Assembly: GCA_022846075.1 (NCBI GenBank)
Contig: AP025582.1
Location: 2,046,001 to 2,110,000 of the forward strand
Direction of reading: 5' to 3'
Length of the DNA stretch: 64,000 nucleotides
Origin: Oscillospiraceae bacterium
GTDB lineage: Bacteria > Bacillota > Clostridia > Oscillospirales > Oscillospiraceae
Within the stretch, counting starts at the first letter, position 1. Every line of letters starts with the position of its first letter. Positions 16,138 through 24,406 of the stretch are shown in pieces. Both the position numbers and the translations under genes were made by a program. The notes beneath the pieces are model-generated. The model worked only from the letters and a program-made list of their open reading frames with translations, was not told where the DNA came from and ran no database searches.

Positions 16138-16351
16138 TGATGCCCGCCTCCTTCTCAAATTCCATGGGATCGATCTCCAGCAGGATCAGGAGACGGAGCA
16201 GCACCTTGGCGCTTGGCATATTGCCGCCCCGCTCGATTTCCTGGTACCAGCGGACGGAAACGGAGACCATCTCAGCGACTTGGGATTGGGTATATCCCTT
16301 TTTCTCCCTCGCACGGCGGACCTTTCGGGAAAAGACTTCATTCAGCGACAT
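16109..16351 (-). CDS. XRE-family HTH regulator (small)
   Basis: 80-aa Cro/C1-type DNA-binding protein. The helix-turn-helix covers about residues 12-60 (ARKK-like REKKGYTQSQVAEMVSVS, then WYQEIERG and PSAKVLLRLLILLEI). No sensor domain is present. A 12-bp perfect palindrome at 16391-16402, placed about where transcription should begin, is a good candidate for autorepression. It overlaps the DUF6514-like gene. A TCGAC-type motif upstream is shared with two other XRE genes in the window. Confidence 0.88.
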   Translation of the reverse strand: MSLNEVFSRKVRRAREKKGYTQSQVAEMVSVSVRWYQEIERGGNMPSAKVLLRLLILLEIDPMEFEKEAGINDQVPLSSR

Positions 16352-16390
16352 AGTTTCACTCTCCTCGACAGAGGAATGTTATCCAAATAT

Positions 16391-16458
16391 TACTAATTAG
16401 TACACGATTATATGGTTCGCAATGAAAAAAATTACGACTTTCCGTCGAAAAGTGTCGA
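16391..16458 (-). promoter_or_regulatory. Control region of the XRE gene at 16351
   Basis: Contains the perfect palindrome TACTAATTAGTA (16391-16402), a -10-like TATAAT on the minus strand (16407-16412), and the motif TCGACACTTTTCGAC (minus strand, 16444-16458), two TCGAC units 10 bp apart. No clear -35. The palindrome covers the expected start site, as for a self-repressing regulator. Confidence 0.6.
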
Positions 16459-16673
16459 TTTTGAGCCTCTTTTGCCGCCGTTCAAAAAATAGCGTCCTGT
16501 AAAAAGGGGCGCCCAAAGCCCTCCCCTAATTGCCCTTGCCCCCTCTACTGGAGAGTGGGCCCTTCCGAGACATTCAACGCCAGCCGTTTGTAAGATATTG
16601 CCCCTTTTTCAGCACCAACACTCCTAACATCCCCCTCTTTTCCCCTGCAAAAGCGTGGGCCAGCAGTAAAACA
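16459..16673. other. Intergenic, no gene seen
   Basis: Between the XRE control region and the tRNA terminator. No coding frame, RNA gene or clear palindrome was recognised; the base composition is mixed and C-rich on the plus strand. Confidence 0.5.
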
Positions 16674-16715
16674 AAAAGCCCGGAACCATTGAAAAATCAA
16701 TGATTCCGGGCTTTT
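16674..16715 (-). terminator. Terminator after tRNA-Gly
   Basis: A long hairpin (AAAAGCCCGGAA... with ...TTCCGGGCTTTT, plus a CATTGA/TCAATG inner stem) is followed on the minus strand by TTTTTG, 6 bases after the tRNA. Confidence 0.88.
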
Positions 16716-16720
16716 CACAT

Positions 16721-16794
16721 TGGAGCAGGTGAAGGGAATCGAACCCTCGTGTTCAGCTTGGGAAGCTGACGTTCTGCCATTGAACTACACCTGC
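16721..16794 (-). tRNA. tRNA-Gly (anticodon CCC)
   Basis: 74 nt including an encoded CCA. The acceptor stem pairs GCAGGTG with CACCTGC, the discriminator is U, and the T arm contains GGTTCGATTCC. The anticodon stem TCAGC/GCTGA encloses TTCCCAA, giving CCC, which reads GGG, a common glycine codon in this GC-rich DNA. It has its own promoter and terminator. Confidence 0.95.
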
Positions 16795-16827
16795 GCATGA
16801 TCTCCCGCCGTTCCGAACGGCTTATAT

Positions 16828-16856
16828 ATCTTAGCATATCCCGCAAAAAGATGCAA
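16828..16856 (-). promoter_or_regulatory. Promoter of tRNA-Gly
   Basis: Minus strand TTGCAT (16851-16856), 17-base spacer, TAAGAT (16828-16833), about 33 bases before the tRNA 5' end. Confidence 0.75.
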
Positions 16857-16882
16857 GAGATTTTTTCGTTTTCTTTCCAAAA

Positions 16883-16918
16883 GGAGGCGCCTCGGCCCAC
16901 GTGGGCCGGGGTGCCTCC
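16883..16918 (-). terminator. Terminator of the MMPL operon
   Basis: A 36-base palindrome (18-bp arms with two G-T pairs, centre CACGTG) lies 13 bases after the secreted-protein stop and is followed by TTTT on the minus strand. Confidence 0.75.
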
Positions 16919-16931
16919 CCCATTTTGCTTC

Positions 16932-19349
16932 TCAGTGTCGGAACAATCCGGTGATTGCCTTCCAAAAATCCGCGAACATAGCCTTGATCCGGCTCCAAAC
17001 AGAGCCCTTTTCCCTCTGCTCCCCGTCCTGCGCCGCCTGGCTGTCCTCTTCCCTCACTTTGATCTCCTGGGTGCGCATAATGTACTGCACGCTGTTGGGC
17101 GTCCCGTTCCGGAGGGAGGTCAGGGAACTGGGCTTCGCTCCGGCGTCCATAAGCAGAAGGTTGTTTTCTCCCCCGGTGTGGGTGTCCCACTCATCGTCAA
17201 TGAGGTCTGTGATGGTGTTTTTGGCGGTTCGGATGGTGCCGGTCCGGTCCAGGCCGTAGGTGGATTTTCGAAGGGAAGCGGCCAGGCCGCCAAGGGTCTG
17301 GCGGGTGCCCTCATCCAGGTCCGGGCCGCTCTGACGGGCCAGGGCCTCGGCGGCGGAGAGGGCCGACCTGGTGTCCCGGAGGGTGGATTGAAGAGAGCCG
17401 GAGAGGGTCTGGGCATCGGCCAGAGCGGTTTGGACCTGGGGTTCATAGGCGTTGAGGATATCATTGAGGCCGTCCAGCTGGCCTAGGGCGTCCTCTGCGG
17501 TCTGAGCCACCTGACCCGCCACGGAGCCCAGGGTGTCCACGTCGGTCAGCAGGGCGGCCCCCTCCCCCTCGTGGGCCTTCATGGTTTTCAGCAGGTCCCG
17601 GCACAGCCCGGCCAGGGCGGACAGGTCGTCGGTGACGCCGGTGTCCCCCAGCTCCCCGCACAGGTCGGAGAGCTGGCCAACCACGTCGGCGGTGGGACGG
17701 GTGAGGTTGGAGATGATATTGTTGACCTCTTTGATCCGCGTGTTGACGGACCCGACCGCGGAGTTCAGGGCGTCCAGCTCCTTCTGCATCGCCTCAAGTT
17801 CCGTCCGGTTCCCGCCGACAAATTGAAGGGCGGCCGCCGCCGCGGTGATCTTGGCTGTCAGCTCCGCCGGATCCGTGATCCCCTTCCCTGTGTAATAGCT
17901 CATAAGGAACCCCTGGACCGCCGCCGGATCGGCGGTGGCGATATCGCCCCCCGCGGCCGCGGCGTAGGCTGCGGCGATCTCGGTGGCCAGCGACACCTGC
18001 CGGTTGACCTCCGCCACCGTCATCTCCCGTCCCCCGATGGTGACTTTCATATCATCCAAGGGGAGCTCGGATGCCTTTACAGTGGAGATCTTTCCGGGGT
18101 TCCGCAGGGCCCCCTCCAGCCGGTCCAGGCTGAAGCGCAGGCCGCCGGTCTCGTCCTCCAGGTCGTCCAGCTCGCTGGCCAGGCTGGCGGCGATGGCGGT
18201 GGCCTTCTTGTTATAACCCTCCACGTCGGTGAGGAGCTCCCGCAGGGCTTTGGTATCCTTCTGGATGGCGGTGATGGTCTGCCGGGTATTTTCCAGGTCC
18301 GGCCGGAGGGATTGGGCCGTGCCGTTGAGCTGGTTGAGGACCGCCGTGGTGTCGGCGGCGGCCTGGGCGGCGGTGTCGAAATACCCATCCATGCTCCCCA
18401 GCGCTCCCGACAGGGCGTCCAGGTCGGCCAGGGCCAGGTCGGCGCCGTCGTAGACGCCCCCCTTTCCCGCCGAAACGGTACCCCGGGCGCTGTTGAGCTG
18501 ATCCAGGCCGTTGGCGGTGGCCCGCAGGCTGCCGCTCATGCCGTCCAGGCTGTTCAGAATCACGTCCAAGCTGTCGTTGATGGCGTCATAGGAGTTCTCC
18601 GTCTTCTCCTTGGCCTCCCGCAGGTCCGCGATCTGGTCCAGCTGGGCCAGGGTGGCGGGGACCGCCAGCAGCACCAGGCCGGAGAAGGTAAAGTCCTCAC
18701 TCCCCACCCGGATGGTGAAATGCCGCTCCTCCCCCGGCATCACCATAAACAGGACGGCCCGCAGGTTGCCCACCAGCTGGACCTCCGCCCCCTCCGCCTC
18801 CAGGGAGAGGATATCGTCGGCGTTGAAGGCTGTGGCGGCGGTGAGGACCAGGTTGTTTCGGTTATACTCCGAGGCACCTGGGTTGGGGTACACGTCCAGC
18901 CCGATCTCGATGAGGCCGCTCTTCCCCGCCAGCTCCTCCGCGGGGGTGGGCACCCCGTTGAGCCGGTAGGACAGGGAGAAAGTCCAGGGCAGGTCCTCAT
19001 AGGGCTGCCGGGTTTTGCCCTCGAAATAGAACCGCTGGGGGGCCTCCTCGCCCAGCTCAAAGGTCACCGCCCCGTCGGAGACGGTGGGGACGATGCCGTC
19101 GGTGAGATTCACCACCCGGTCGTAGACGCCGTAGTCGGTGATGGCGGTGCTGCCGTTGAGCCGGTAGCTCTTCACCACACTGGAGTCCATGAGCTGACCG
19201 TAATAGTCCAGGGTGGCGTAGTAGGATTCATCACAGACGGGGGCCTGGGCCTCCCCCGCCGCAAAAGCGGGAAGGGCCAGCCCCGCCGCAAGGGTCAGCG
19301 CCAGGGCCAGGGCCCCCAGCCGTTTCCCCAGGTTCCATGTTTGTTTCAT
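16932..19349 (-). CDS. Secreted coiled-coil protein, partner of the MMPL exporter
   Basis: 805 aa with a classical signal peptide (basic start, hydrophobic core, cleavage near residue 30 after LPAFA). A beta-rich domain follows (about 35-235), and then a very long alpha-helical, Leu/Asp/Thr-rich region (about 240-760), resembling the extracellular part of YhgE/Pip proteins. The C-terminus has a short amphipathic segment (FADFWKAITGLF) but no clear membrane anchor. It begins one base after the MMPL stop, so it is co-translated with the transporter. Likely outside the membrane, assisting export or contacting the wall; cargo unknown. Confidence 0.75.
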   Translation of the reverse strand: MKQTWNLGKRLGALALALTLAAGLALPAFAAGEAQAPVCDESYYATLDYYGQLMDSSVVKSYRLNGSTAITDYGVYDRVVNLTDGIVPTVSDGAVTFELGEEAPQRFYFEGKTRQPYEDLPWTFSLSYRLNGVPTPAEELAGKSGLIEIGLDVYPNPGASEYNRNNLVLTAATAFNADDILSLEAEGAEVQLVGNLRAVLFMVMPGEERHFTIRVGSEDFTFSGLVLLAVPATLAQLDQIADLREAKEKTENSYDAINDSLDVILNSLDGMSGSLRATANGLDQLNSARGTVSAGKGGVYDGADLALADLDALSGALGSMDGYFDTAAQAAADTTAVLNQLNGTAQSLRPDLENTRQTITAIQKDTKALRELLTDVEGYNKKATAIAASLASELDDLEDETGGLRFSLDRLEGALRNPGKISTVKASELPLDDMKVTIGGREMTVAEVNRQVSLATEIAAAYAAAAGGDIATADPAAVQGFLMSYYTGKGITDPAELTAKITAAAAALQFVGGNRTELEAMQKELDALNSAVGSVNTRIKEVNNIISNLTRPTADVVGQLSDLCGELGDTGVTDDLSALAGLCRDLLKTMKAHEGEGAALLTDVDTLGSVAGQVAQTAEDALGQLDGLNDILNAYEPQVQTALADAQTLSGSLQSTLRDTRSALSAAEALARQSGPDLDEGTRQTLGGLAASLRKSTYGLDRTGTIRTAKNTITDLIDDEWDTHTGGENNLLLMDAGAKPSSLTSLRNGTPNSVQYIMRTQEIKVREEDSQAAQDGEQREKGSVWSRIKAMFADFWKAITGLFRH

Positions 19350-19350
19350 C

Positions 19351-21495
19351 TCAACCCTGCTCCTTTCCTTGTCCGCCCGCCGGGGCCGGCACCCTGCCCG
19401 CGCCCTTTTCCCGGGGCGGCTTGGCCCTTCTCCACCACAGGGTGGTCCTGTGGATGACCGGCTCGAAAACCACCAGCATGGAGGGGAGGATAAAGATGCT
19501 CACCACGGCGGAGATAATGGCCCCCCGGGCCAGCATGATGCACAGGCTGCTGATGATCTCAATCCTGGAGACAAACCCCACCCCCAGAGTGGCGCAGAAG
19601 AGCACCAGGGCGCTGGTGAGGATGGAGGTATCCGAGGCGGTGGCCGCCACGTGGATGGCCTCCTTTCGGTCCAGGCCGTTGCGCAGTTCCTCCCGGAACC
19701 GGGTGGTCATCAAGATGGCGTAGTCCACCGTGGCCCCCAGCTGGACACACCCGATGATGGTGGGGGCGATAAAGGGCACCTCGGTGCCGGTGAAATAGGA
19801 GATGCCCTGATTGATGAAAATGGCCAGCTCGATGGCCGCCACCAACAGGGCCGGGACCGTCAGGGACTTGAACAGCACCGCCACGATGACGAGGATGGCG
19901 GCGATGGAAATGTAGTTGGTCACCCTGAAGTCCACGGCGGCGGTGGAGATCAGGTCCTTGGTGAGGGCGGCCTCCCCGGTGATGTAGGCCCCCGGGTCAC
20001 AGGCCTTCACGATGGCGTCCACCTGGTCCAGCTGGGCCGCCACCTCGTCGGAGGCGGCGGGGTAGGCCGAGTTCACCATCATGAGCTGTAGGCCGTCCTT
20101 TTTGCACAGGTCCTTCACCTCCTGGGGCACGAAGAAGTCGGGTACGGCGGGGCTCATGAGCCTATCGTAGGCCACCACGGAGGTGATGCCCTCCACCCCT
20201 TCCACCCGCTCCTCCATCTCCTTGAGCTCCACGTGGCTCAGGTCGTCCCGGAATACGATGAAGTGGGTGGAGGCCATGTCGTAGTCCTCCTTGAGCTTAT
20301 TGGTGGCCACGATGGAGGGCATATCCTGGGGCAGGGCCCGGTCCAGCTTGTAGTAGACCGCGGCGTGACTCTGGGCGTACACCGCAGGGATGAAGAGCAG
20401 GGCGAAGAGGGCCACGAAGGTCTTGCGGTGGCGGACCATAAAGTCGTTGACCCGGCCGAAATCCAGGTTCAGGGTAGGGTGGCGGTATTTGGCGATGCCC
20501 CGGTCCAGCACCAGCAGGATGGCCGGCAGCACCAGCACCACGGTGGCCACCCCCAGCACCACGCCCTTGGCCATCACAAGGCCGATGTCCCGCCCCAGCA
20601 GCAGCCGCATGAAACACAGCGCCCCAAAGCCGGCGATGGTAGTCAGGGAGCTCCCCGACAGGGAGGTAAAGGCGGCCACGATGGCCTTCGCCATGGCGTC
20701 CCGGTTGTCCTCGTAATTGGCCCGCTCCTCCTCATAGCGGTGGTAGAGGAAGATGGAATAGTCCATGGTCACCCCCAGTTGGAGAACGGCGGCGATGGCC
20801 TTGGTGATATAGGAGATCTGGCCGAAGAAGAAATTGGTGCCGAAGTTGTAGAGGATGGCCATGCCGATGCTCAGGAGGAAGGCCACCGGCAGCAGCCAGG
20901 ATTCCATCGTGAGGGACATAGCCGCAAAGGAGAGGGCCACCGCCAGGAGGATGTAGAGGGGCAGCTCCCGGTCCACCAGCTCCTTGGTATCTTTGATGAG
21001 GACGGAGAAGCCGGCCAGGAAGCACCGCTCGTTGCACAGCCGGCGCACCTGGCCGATGGCCTCCATAGTCTGCTCCGAGGCCCCCGGCATATCGTACTGG
21101 ACGATCATCATGGTGGAGTCCCCGGAGAAGAAGATGTCCCGCAGGTCCTCCGGGATCATCTCGGTGGGGATCTGGATGCCCACCAGGCTGGAGACCCATG
21201 TCGCGCTGGACACCCCCGGCACCTGCTCGATCTCCCTGCGCAGCTGGTCGGTGTAGGCGGGGGGCATATCCTCCACGATAAGCATGGTGGTGGCCGCCAT
21301 GTGGAAGGGCTCCTCCAGCAGTTGTTCCCCCCTGGAGGAATCCAGGTCGGGGGGCAGATAGGTCAGGATATCGTAATTGATGCGGGTGGCCACGGAGCCC
21401 AGGACGCTGGGGATGAGCAGCAGCACCGCCGCCAGCACCACCAGCCTCGGCTTCCGGGTCAGCCCCCGGGCGATCTTTTCCAGCAAGGCCGTCAC
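19351..21495 (-). CDS. MMPL/RND-family membrane transporter
   Basis: 714-aa protein with two similar halves, each having one N-terminal helix, a large extracellular loop and a bundle of five or six helices. The proton-relay-like Asp-Tyr pairs occur in GVTMDYSIFLYHRYEEE and GATVDYAILMTTRFREE, the standard MMPL signature. Relatives export lipids, peptides or drugs by proton motive force. The start is uncertain: GTG at 21495 directly abuts GGAAG, whereas TTG at 21486 would have better spacing. It is divergent from an OmpR/HK pair that probably controls it. Confidence 0.9.
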   Translation of the reverse strand: MTALLEKIARGLTRKPRLVVLAAVLLLIPSVLGSVATRINYDILTYLPPDLDSSRGEQLLEEPFHMAATTMLIVEDMPPAYTDQLRREIEQVPGVSSATWVSSLVGIQIPTEMIPEDLRDIFFSGDSTMMIVQYDMPGASEQTMEAIGQVRRLCNERCFLAGFSVLIKDTKELVDRELPLYILLAVALSFAAMSLTMESWLLPVAFLLSIGMAILYNFGTNFFFGQISYITKAIAAVLQLGVTMDYSIFLYHRYEEERANYEDNRDAMAKAIVAAFTSLSGSSLTTIAGFGALCFMRLLLGRDIGLVMAKGVVLGVATVVLVLPAILLVLDRGIAKYRHPTLNLDFGRVNDFMVRHRKTFVALFALLFIPAVYAQSHAAVYYKLDRALPQDMPSIVATNKLKEDYDMASTHFIVFRDDLSHVELKEMEERVEGVEGITSVVAYDRLMSPAVPDFFVPQEVKDLCKKDGLQLMMVNSAYPAASDEVAAQLDQVDAIVKACDPGAYITGEAALTKDLISTAAVDFRVTNYISIAAILVIVAVLFKSLTVPALLVAAIELAIFINQGISYFTGTEVPFIAPTIIGCVQLGATVDYAILMTTRFREELRNGLDRKEAIHVAATASDTSILTSALVLFCATLGVGFVSRIEIISSLCIMLARGAIISAVVSIFILPSMLVVFEPVIHRTTLWWRRAKPPREKGAGRVPAPAGGQGKEQG

Positions 21496-21498
21496 CTT

Positions 21499-21563
21499 CC
21501 AAACGTTTGGTCTTATGGGGTCTTTCCGCCCTTATCTTAGGTTTGAAAACCCTGGAATGTCAA
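21499..21563 (-). promoter_or_regulatory. Promoter and operator of the MMPL operon
   Basis: Minus strand TTGACA (21558-21563), 18-base spacer, TAAGAT (21534-21539): a near-consensus sigma-A promoter. Downstream, CCAAACGTTTGG (21499-21510) is a perfect 12-bp palindrome lying just before the start codon, a likely repressor site or translation-affecting hairpin. Confidence 0.75.
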
Positions 21564-21580
21564 CGGTTTGGGGGCAACTC

Positions 21581-21662
21581 TCATAATTCTTAATAAAGGG
21601 GCCGGGCCCTCCGCGGGCTTCATAATTCTTAATCCCACAGACAGGGAGCGGTGGTGTATAAT
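21581..21662 (+). promoter_or_regulatory. Direct repeats and -10 of the two-component operon
   Basis: TCATAATTCTTAAT occurs at 21581-21594 and again, identical, at 21620-21633 (39 bases apart). The second copy lies immediately upstream of a weak -35 region and a TATAAT at 21657-21662. This arrangement is typical of an OmpR-family activator binding its own promoter; it could also reach the divergent MMPL promoter. Confidence 0.6.
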
Positions 21663-21688
21663 AGGGGCAGACAAAGGAGGGACGGCCC

Positions 21689-22390
21689 ATGGCGGAACGG
21701 ATCTTACTGGCGGATGACGACGCCTCCATCCTGGCTCTGGTCACAGACCTCCTCACCGAGGAGGGCATGGCCGTCACGGCGGTCCCCTCGGGGGAGGAGG
21801 CCGTGCGCCGGGCGGAGGAGGCCCCCTTCGACCTCATCATCCTGGACATCATGATGAACGGCATGAGCGGTCTGGAGGTGTGCCGGGCCATCCGGGACAG
21901 GGTGGCCTGCCCCATCCTCTTCCTCTCCGCCCGGGACAGCGTGAAGGACGTGGTGGCGGGGCTCGGCCTGGGGGCGGACGATTACCTCACCAAGCCCTTT
22001 GCCCTGGAGGAGTTGGTGGCCCGGGTCCGGGCCCACTTGCGCCGCCAGGCCCGCTCCTCCCCCGCCGCCCCCGGGGAGCGGCCCATCACCATCGGCGGCG
22101 TCACCCTGGACCCCGCCGCCCTGTCGGTCACCAAGGACGGGCGGAACATCCCCCTCTCCACCCGGGAGTTCGAGCTTCTGGCCTACCTTATGGGCCACGC
22201 CGGGCAGACCCTCTCCCGGGAGCGCATCTTCCACGACGTGTGGGACACCGATTTCGGGGACGTGGGCACCGTGGCCATCAACGTCAAGAACCTGCGGGCC
22301 AAGCTGGACCCGGACTGGCGCTACATCAAGACGGTCTGGGGCTCCGGGTACCGCTTCGTCACCCAGAGCGGGTTTACGGAGGAGGGCTGA
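21689..22390 (+). CDS. OmpR/PhoB-family response regulator
   Basis: 233 aa. The receiver domain (1-118) has the acidic pair D10-D11, phospho-acceptor D53 in LIILDIMMNG and K102 in LTKPF. The winged-helix output domain (about 130-230) has the typical STREFELLAYLMGHAGQTLS and TVWGSGYRF. ATG at 21689 follows GGAGG by 8 bases. It is coupled to the kinase that starts one base after its stop, and divergent from the MMPL operon, its most likely target. Direct repeats upstream suggest self-activation. Confidence 0.95.
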   Translation: MAERILLADDDASILALVTDLLTEEGMAVTAVPSGEEAVRRAEEAPFDLIILDIMMNGMSGLEVCRAIRDRVACPILFLSARDSVKDVVAGLGLGADDYLTKPFALEELVARVRAHLRRQARSSPAAPGERPITIGGVTLDPAALSVTKDGRNIPLSTREFELLAYLMGHAGQTLSRERIFHDVWDTDFGDVGTVAINVKNLRAKLDPDWRYIKTVWGSGYRFVTQSGFTEEG

Positions 22391-22391
22391 C

Positions 22392-23726
22392 ATGGAGGAA
22401 AAACAACGGTTCTCCGGCGTGGGCTGGCTCTCCAGCCGCCTGAGCCGGAAACTCATCGCCCTCATCCTGGTCCTGGCCGTGGCCAGCTGGCTGGCCATGT
22501 GCGCCTATTTCCTGGCCTACCTGGGCCGGTATACCGGACAGGCCTACGACGGGATGGTGGAGAGCGCCCAGGACACCGCCCTTCGGGCGGCCGCCTATTT
22601 GGAGGGCTGCGGCGGGGACTATGAACTTTTCGGCACCTGGCTTTCCGGCGAGGGCTTTGGCGCCTCGGTCCAGACCAAGGAGGGGGAACGCCTCTTTGAC
22701 CAGGCCCCCGCGGGCCTCTCCCACGGCCTTACCGCCGGGGCCTGGGCCCCCGCCTCCCTGCCGGGGGGCACGGTGCGGGTGGCCGTCCAGGTCCCCGCCA
22801 TGGCCCGCCAGGAGTTGACCCGGTCCGTCACCCACTCCGCCTTCCTGGGGCTGCTTCTCTTGAACCTGTGTGTCTTCGCCGGGGCGGCTCTCCTGATCTT
22901 CGCCCTGATGGTGGCTCCCATCGTCCGGCTTCGGAAAACCATGCGCCGCTACTACGAATCCGGGACCCGGCCGGAGCGCACCGACCGGGCCGACGAGATC
23001 GGACGCCTTCAAAACACCTTTGCCGACCTGGTCGGCATCGTGGACCGGAAGGAGAAGGCGGAGCGGCAGCTCATCGCCTCCATCTCTCACGACATCAAGA
23101 CCCCCCTCACCTCGGTGCTGGGGTACTCCGAGCGCCTCCTCTCCCCCGGACTGCCCCCGGAAAAGGAACGCAGCTATCTCCAGAGCGTCCATGAAAAGGC
23201 CGTGGCCATCCAGTCCATCGTGGATGAGTTCGACGACTACATCGACGTGGGGCTCCGGGATACCGCCCCCATGGGGCTCATGACGGCGGAAGAGCTGTGC
23301 GCCCGGCTTCTCCAGGAATATGAGGGGGAGCTTGCCGACACCGGGGTGGACTTCCGGGTGGACTGCCAGTGTCCCGGGGACAGGCTCTTATGCAACTGGG
23401 AGCATATGCGCCGCTTCTTCGGAAACCTCATCGGCAACAGCATCCAGCACGCCGGGGCGGAGCGGCTCTCCCTCTCCCTCACCTGCCGGCGGGAGGGGGG
23501 CCAGGTGGTCTTTTTCTTCTCCGACAATGGAAAAGGGGTGCCGGAGGAGCTGCTGGACCAGATCTTCGAGCCGCTGTACACCTCCGACCGGGGCCGCAAG
23601 GTCTCCGGCCTGGGGCTGTCCATCTGCAAGAGCATCATCACCGCCCACGGCGGCGCCGTCTCGGCCTTCGATCTCCCCGGCGGCGGCCTTTGCATCCGCG
23701 CCGCCCTCCCCGCGCTTGATCGGTAA
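22392..23726 (+). CDS. Sensor histidine kinase
   Basis: 444 aa. A TM helix at about 21-43, a short extracellular sensor (44-148) and a second TM at 149-174 are followed by HAMP. HisKA has the phospho-acceptor H233 in SISHDIKTPLTSVLGYS; the HATPase_c domain has N, G1 (DNGKGVP) and G2 (GLGLSICKSI) boxes. It starts one base after the response-regulator stop. The small extracellular domain (about 105 aa) is of no type I recognise. A 25-bp stem terminator begins at its stop codon. Confidence 0.94.
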   Translation: MEEKQRFSGVGWLSSRLSRKLIALILVLAVASWLAMCAYFLAYLGRYTGQAYDGMVESAQDTALRAAAYLEGCGGDYELFGTWLSGEGFGASVQTKEGERLFDQAPAGLSHGLTAGAWAPASLPGGTVRVAVQVPAMARQELTRSVTHSAFLGLLLLNLCVFAGAALLIFALMVAPIVRLRKTMRRYYESGTRPERTDRADEIGRLQNTFADLVGIVDRKEKAERQLIASISHDIKTPLTSVLGYSERLLSPGLPPEKERSYLQSVHEKAVAIQSIVDEFDDYIDVGLRDTAPMGLMTAEELCARLLQEYEGELADTGVDFRVDCQCPGDRLLCNWEHMRRFFGNLIGNSIQHAGAERLSLSLTCRREGGQVVFFFSDNGKGVPEELLDQIFEPLYTSDRGRKVSGLGLSICKSIITAHGGAVSAFDLPGGGLCIRAALPALDR

Positions 23727-23784
23727 ACAGCAAAAGGAAGCCCCCGGCCCATTGGGCCGGGGGCTTCCTTTTGCTGTTCTTTTT
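23726..23784 (+). terminator. Terminator of the two-component operon
   Basis: A perfect 25-bp stem (23726-23750 with 23754-23778, loop ATT) begins with the last base of the kinase stop and is followed by CTTTTT. Confidence 0.88.
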
Positions 23785-23829
23785 CCCCAGGTCAGGCACA
23801 CATCCAGTGTTCCATGTGTATATTCACGC

Positions 23830-23869
23830 TCGACACTTTTCGACTTTTCGGACTTTATTCCCTTATAAT
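23830..23869 (+). promoter_or_regulatory. Control region of the XRE gene at 23993
   Basis: TCGACACTTTTCGAC (23830-23844) has two TCGAC units 10 bp apart; the second could serve as a -35 for TATAAT at 23864-23869 (18-19 base spacer). The same 15-mer, in the same orientation to its gene, lies upstream of the XRE gene at 16351. Confidence 0.55.
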
Positions 23870-23992
23870 CTTTTATTTCACCGCGATTTCATCATAATAT
23901 AAAACAAAGAAACATTTTTTGCAAATGCGCACGATCATTCGGGGACATTGATGCGTAATTGCTATAACCTTCCAGCAGAGGGAGGGAAAACG

Positions 23993-24232
23993 ATGAAACG
24001 AAAACGCCATCCTACCGCTTACCAGGAGAAGCGAAAAGAGGCCAATCTGATCCAGGAGGCAGCGGCGGAAAAGCTGGGAATTTCCACCCGGAACCTGCAG
24101 TACATCGAGGCGGGACTCCGGGAGCCCAAGATCAGCATGGCTTACCGAATGGCGCGGCTGTATCAATGCAGCATCATGGACTTCATACCGGAAGAAGCTC
24201 CGCTGGATGACGCCGGGGAGCGGGAGGGATAA
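23993..24232 (+). CDS. XRE-family HTH regulator (small)
   Basis: 79 aa, a single Cro/C1-type domain (RKEANLIQEAAAEKLGISTR, then NLQYIEAGLREPKISMAYRMARLYQC) with a short acidic tail. ATG at 23993 follows GGGAGGG by 7 bases; an ATG at 23948 has no ribosome site. It is a lone gene, 215 bases after the kinase terminator. Its targets are unknown. It shares an upstream TCGAC-type motif with other XRE genes of the window. Confidence 0.85.
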   Translation: MKRKRHPTAYQEKRKEANLIQEAAAEKLGISTRNLQYIEAGLREPKISMAYRMARLYQCSIMDFIPEEAPLDDAGEREG

Positions 24233-24243
24233 ATGATTTTCCC

Positions 24244-24270
24244 AACGGACGCAAACCCGCCCGTTTTTTT
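24244..24270 (+). terminator. Weak terminator after the XRE gene
   Basis: AACGG pairs with CCGTT, with an inner CG/CG and one mismatch, and T7 follows. Plausible end of the XRE transcript. Confidence 0.55.
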
Positions 24271-24355
24271 AAGCACGGCCACCGCTCCAATCTTCCGGCG
24301 GGCGGCGATCTGGAACCCGCAGGGAAACGCCTCCGCAAAGTCTGAATGAGGAACG

Positions 24356-24390
24356 AAAAAAGAGCGCCGCCCCGGAGGGCGGCGCTCTTT
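24356..24390 (-). terminator. Terminator of the RnfCDG operon
   Basis: A perfect 14-bp stem (24359-24372 with 24377-24390, loop of four) is followed on the minus strand by a T run, 17 bases after the last gene. Confidence 0.9.
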
Positions 24391-24406
24391 GAACCGCAGC
24401 AGCGTC

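Noticed and set aside
16459-16673. A small RNA gene upstream of the tRNA-Gly terminator
   Set aside because: No promoter plus terminator pair and no stable stem was seen.
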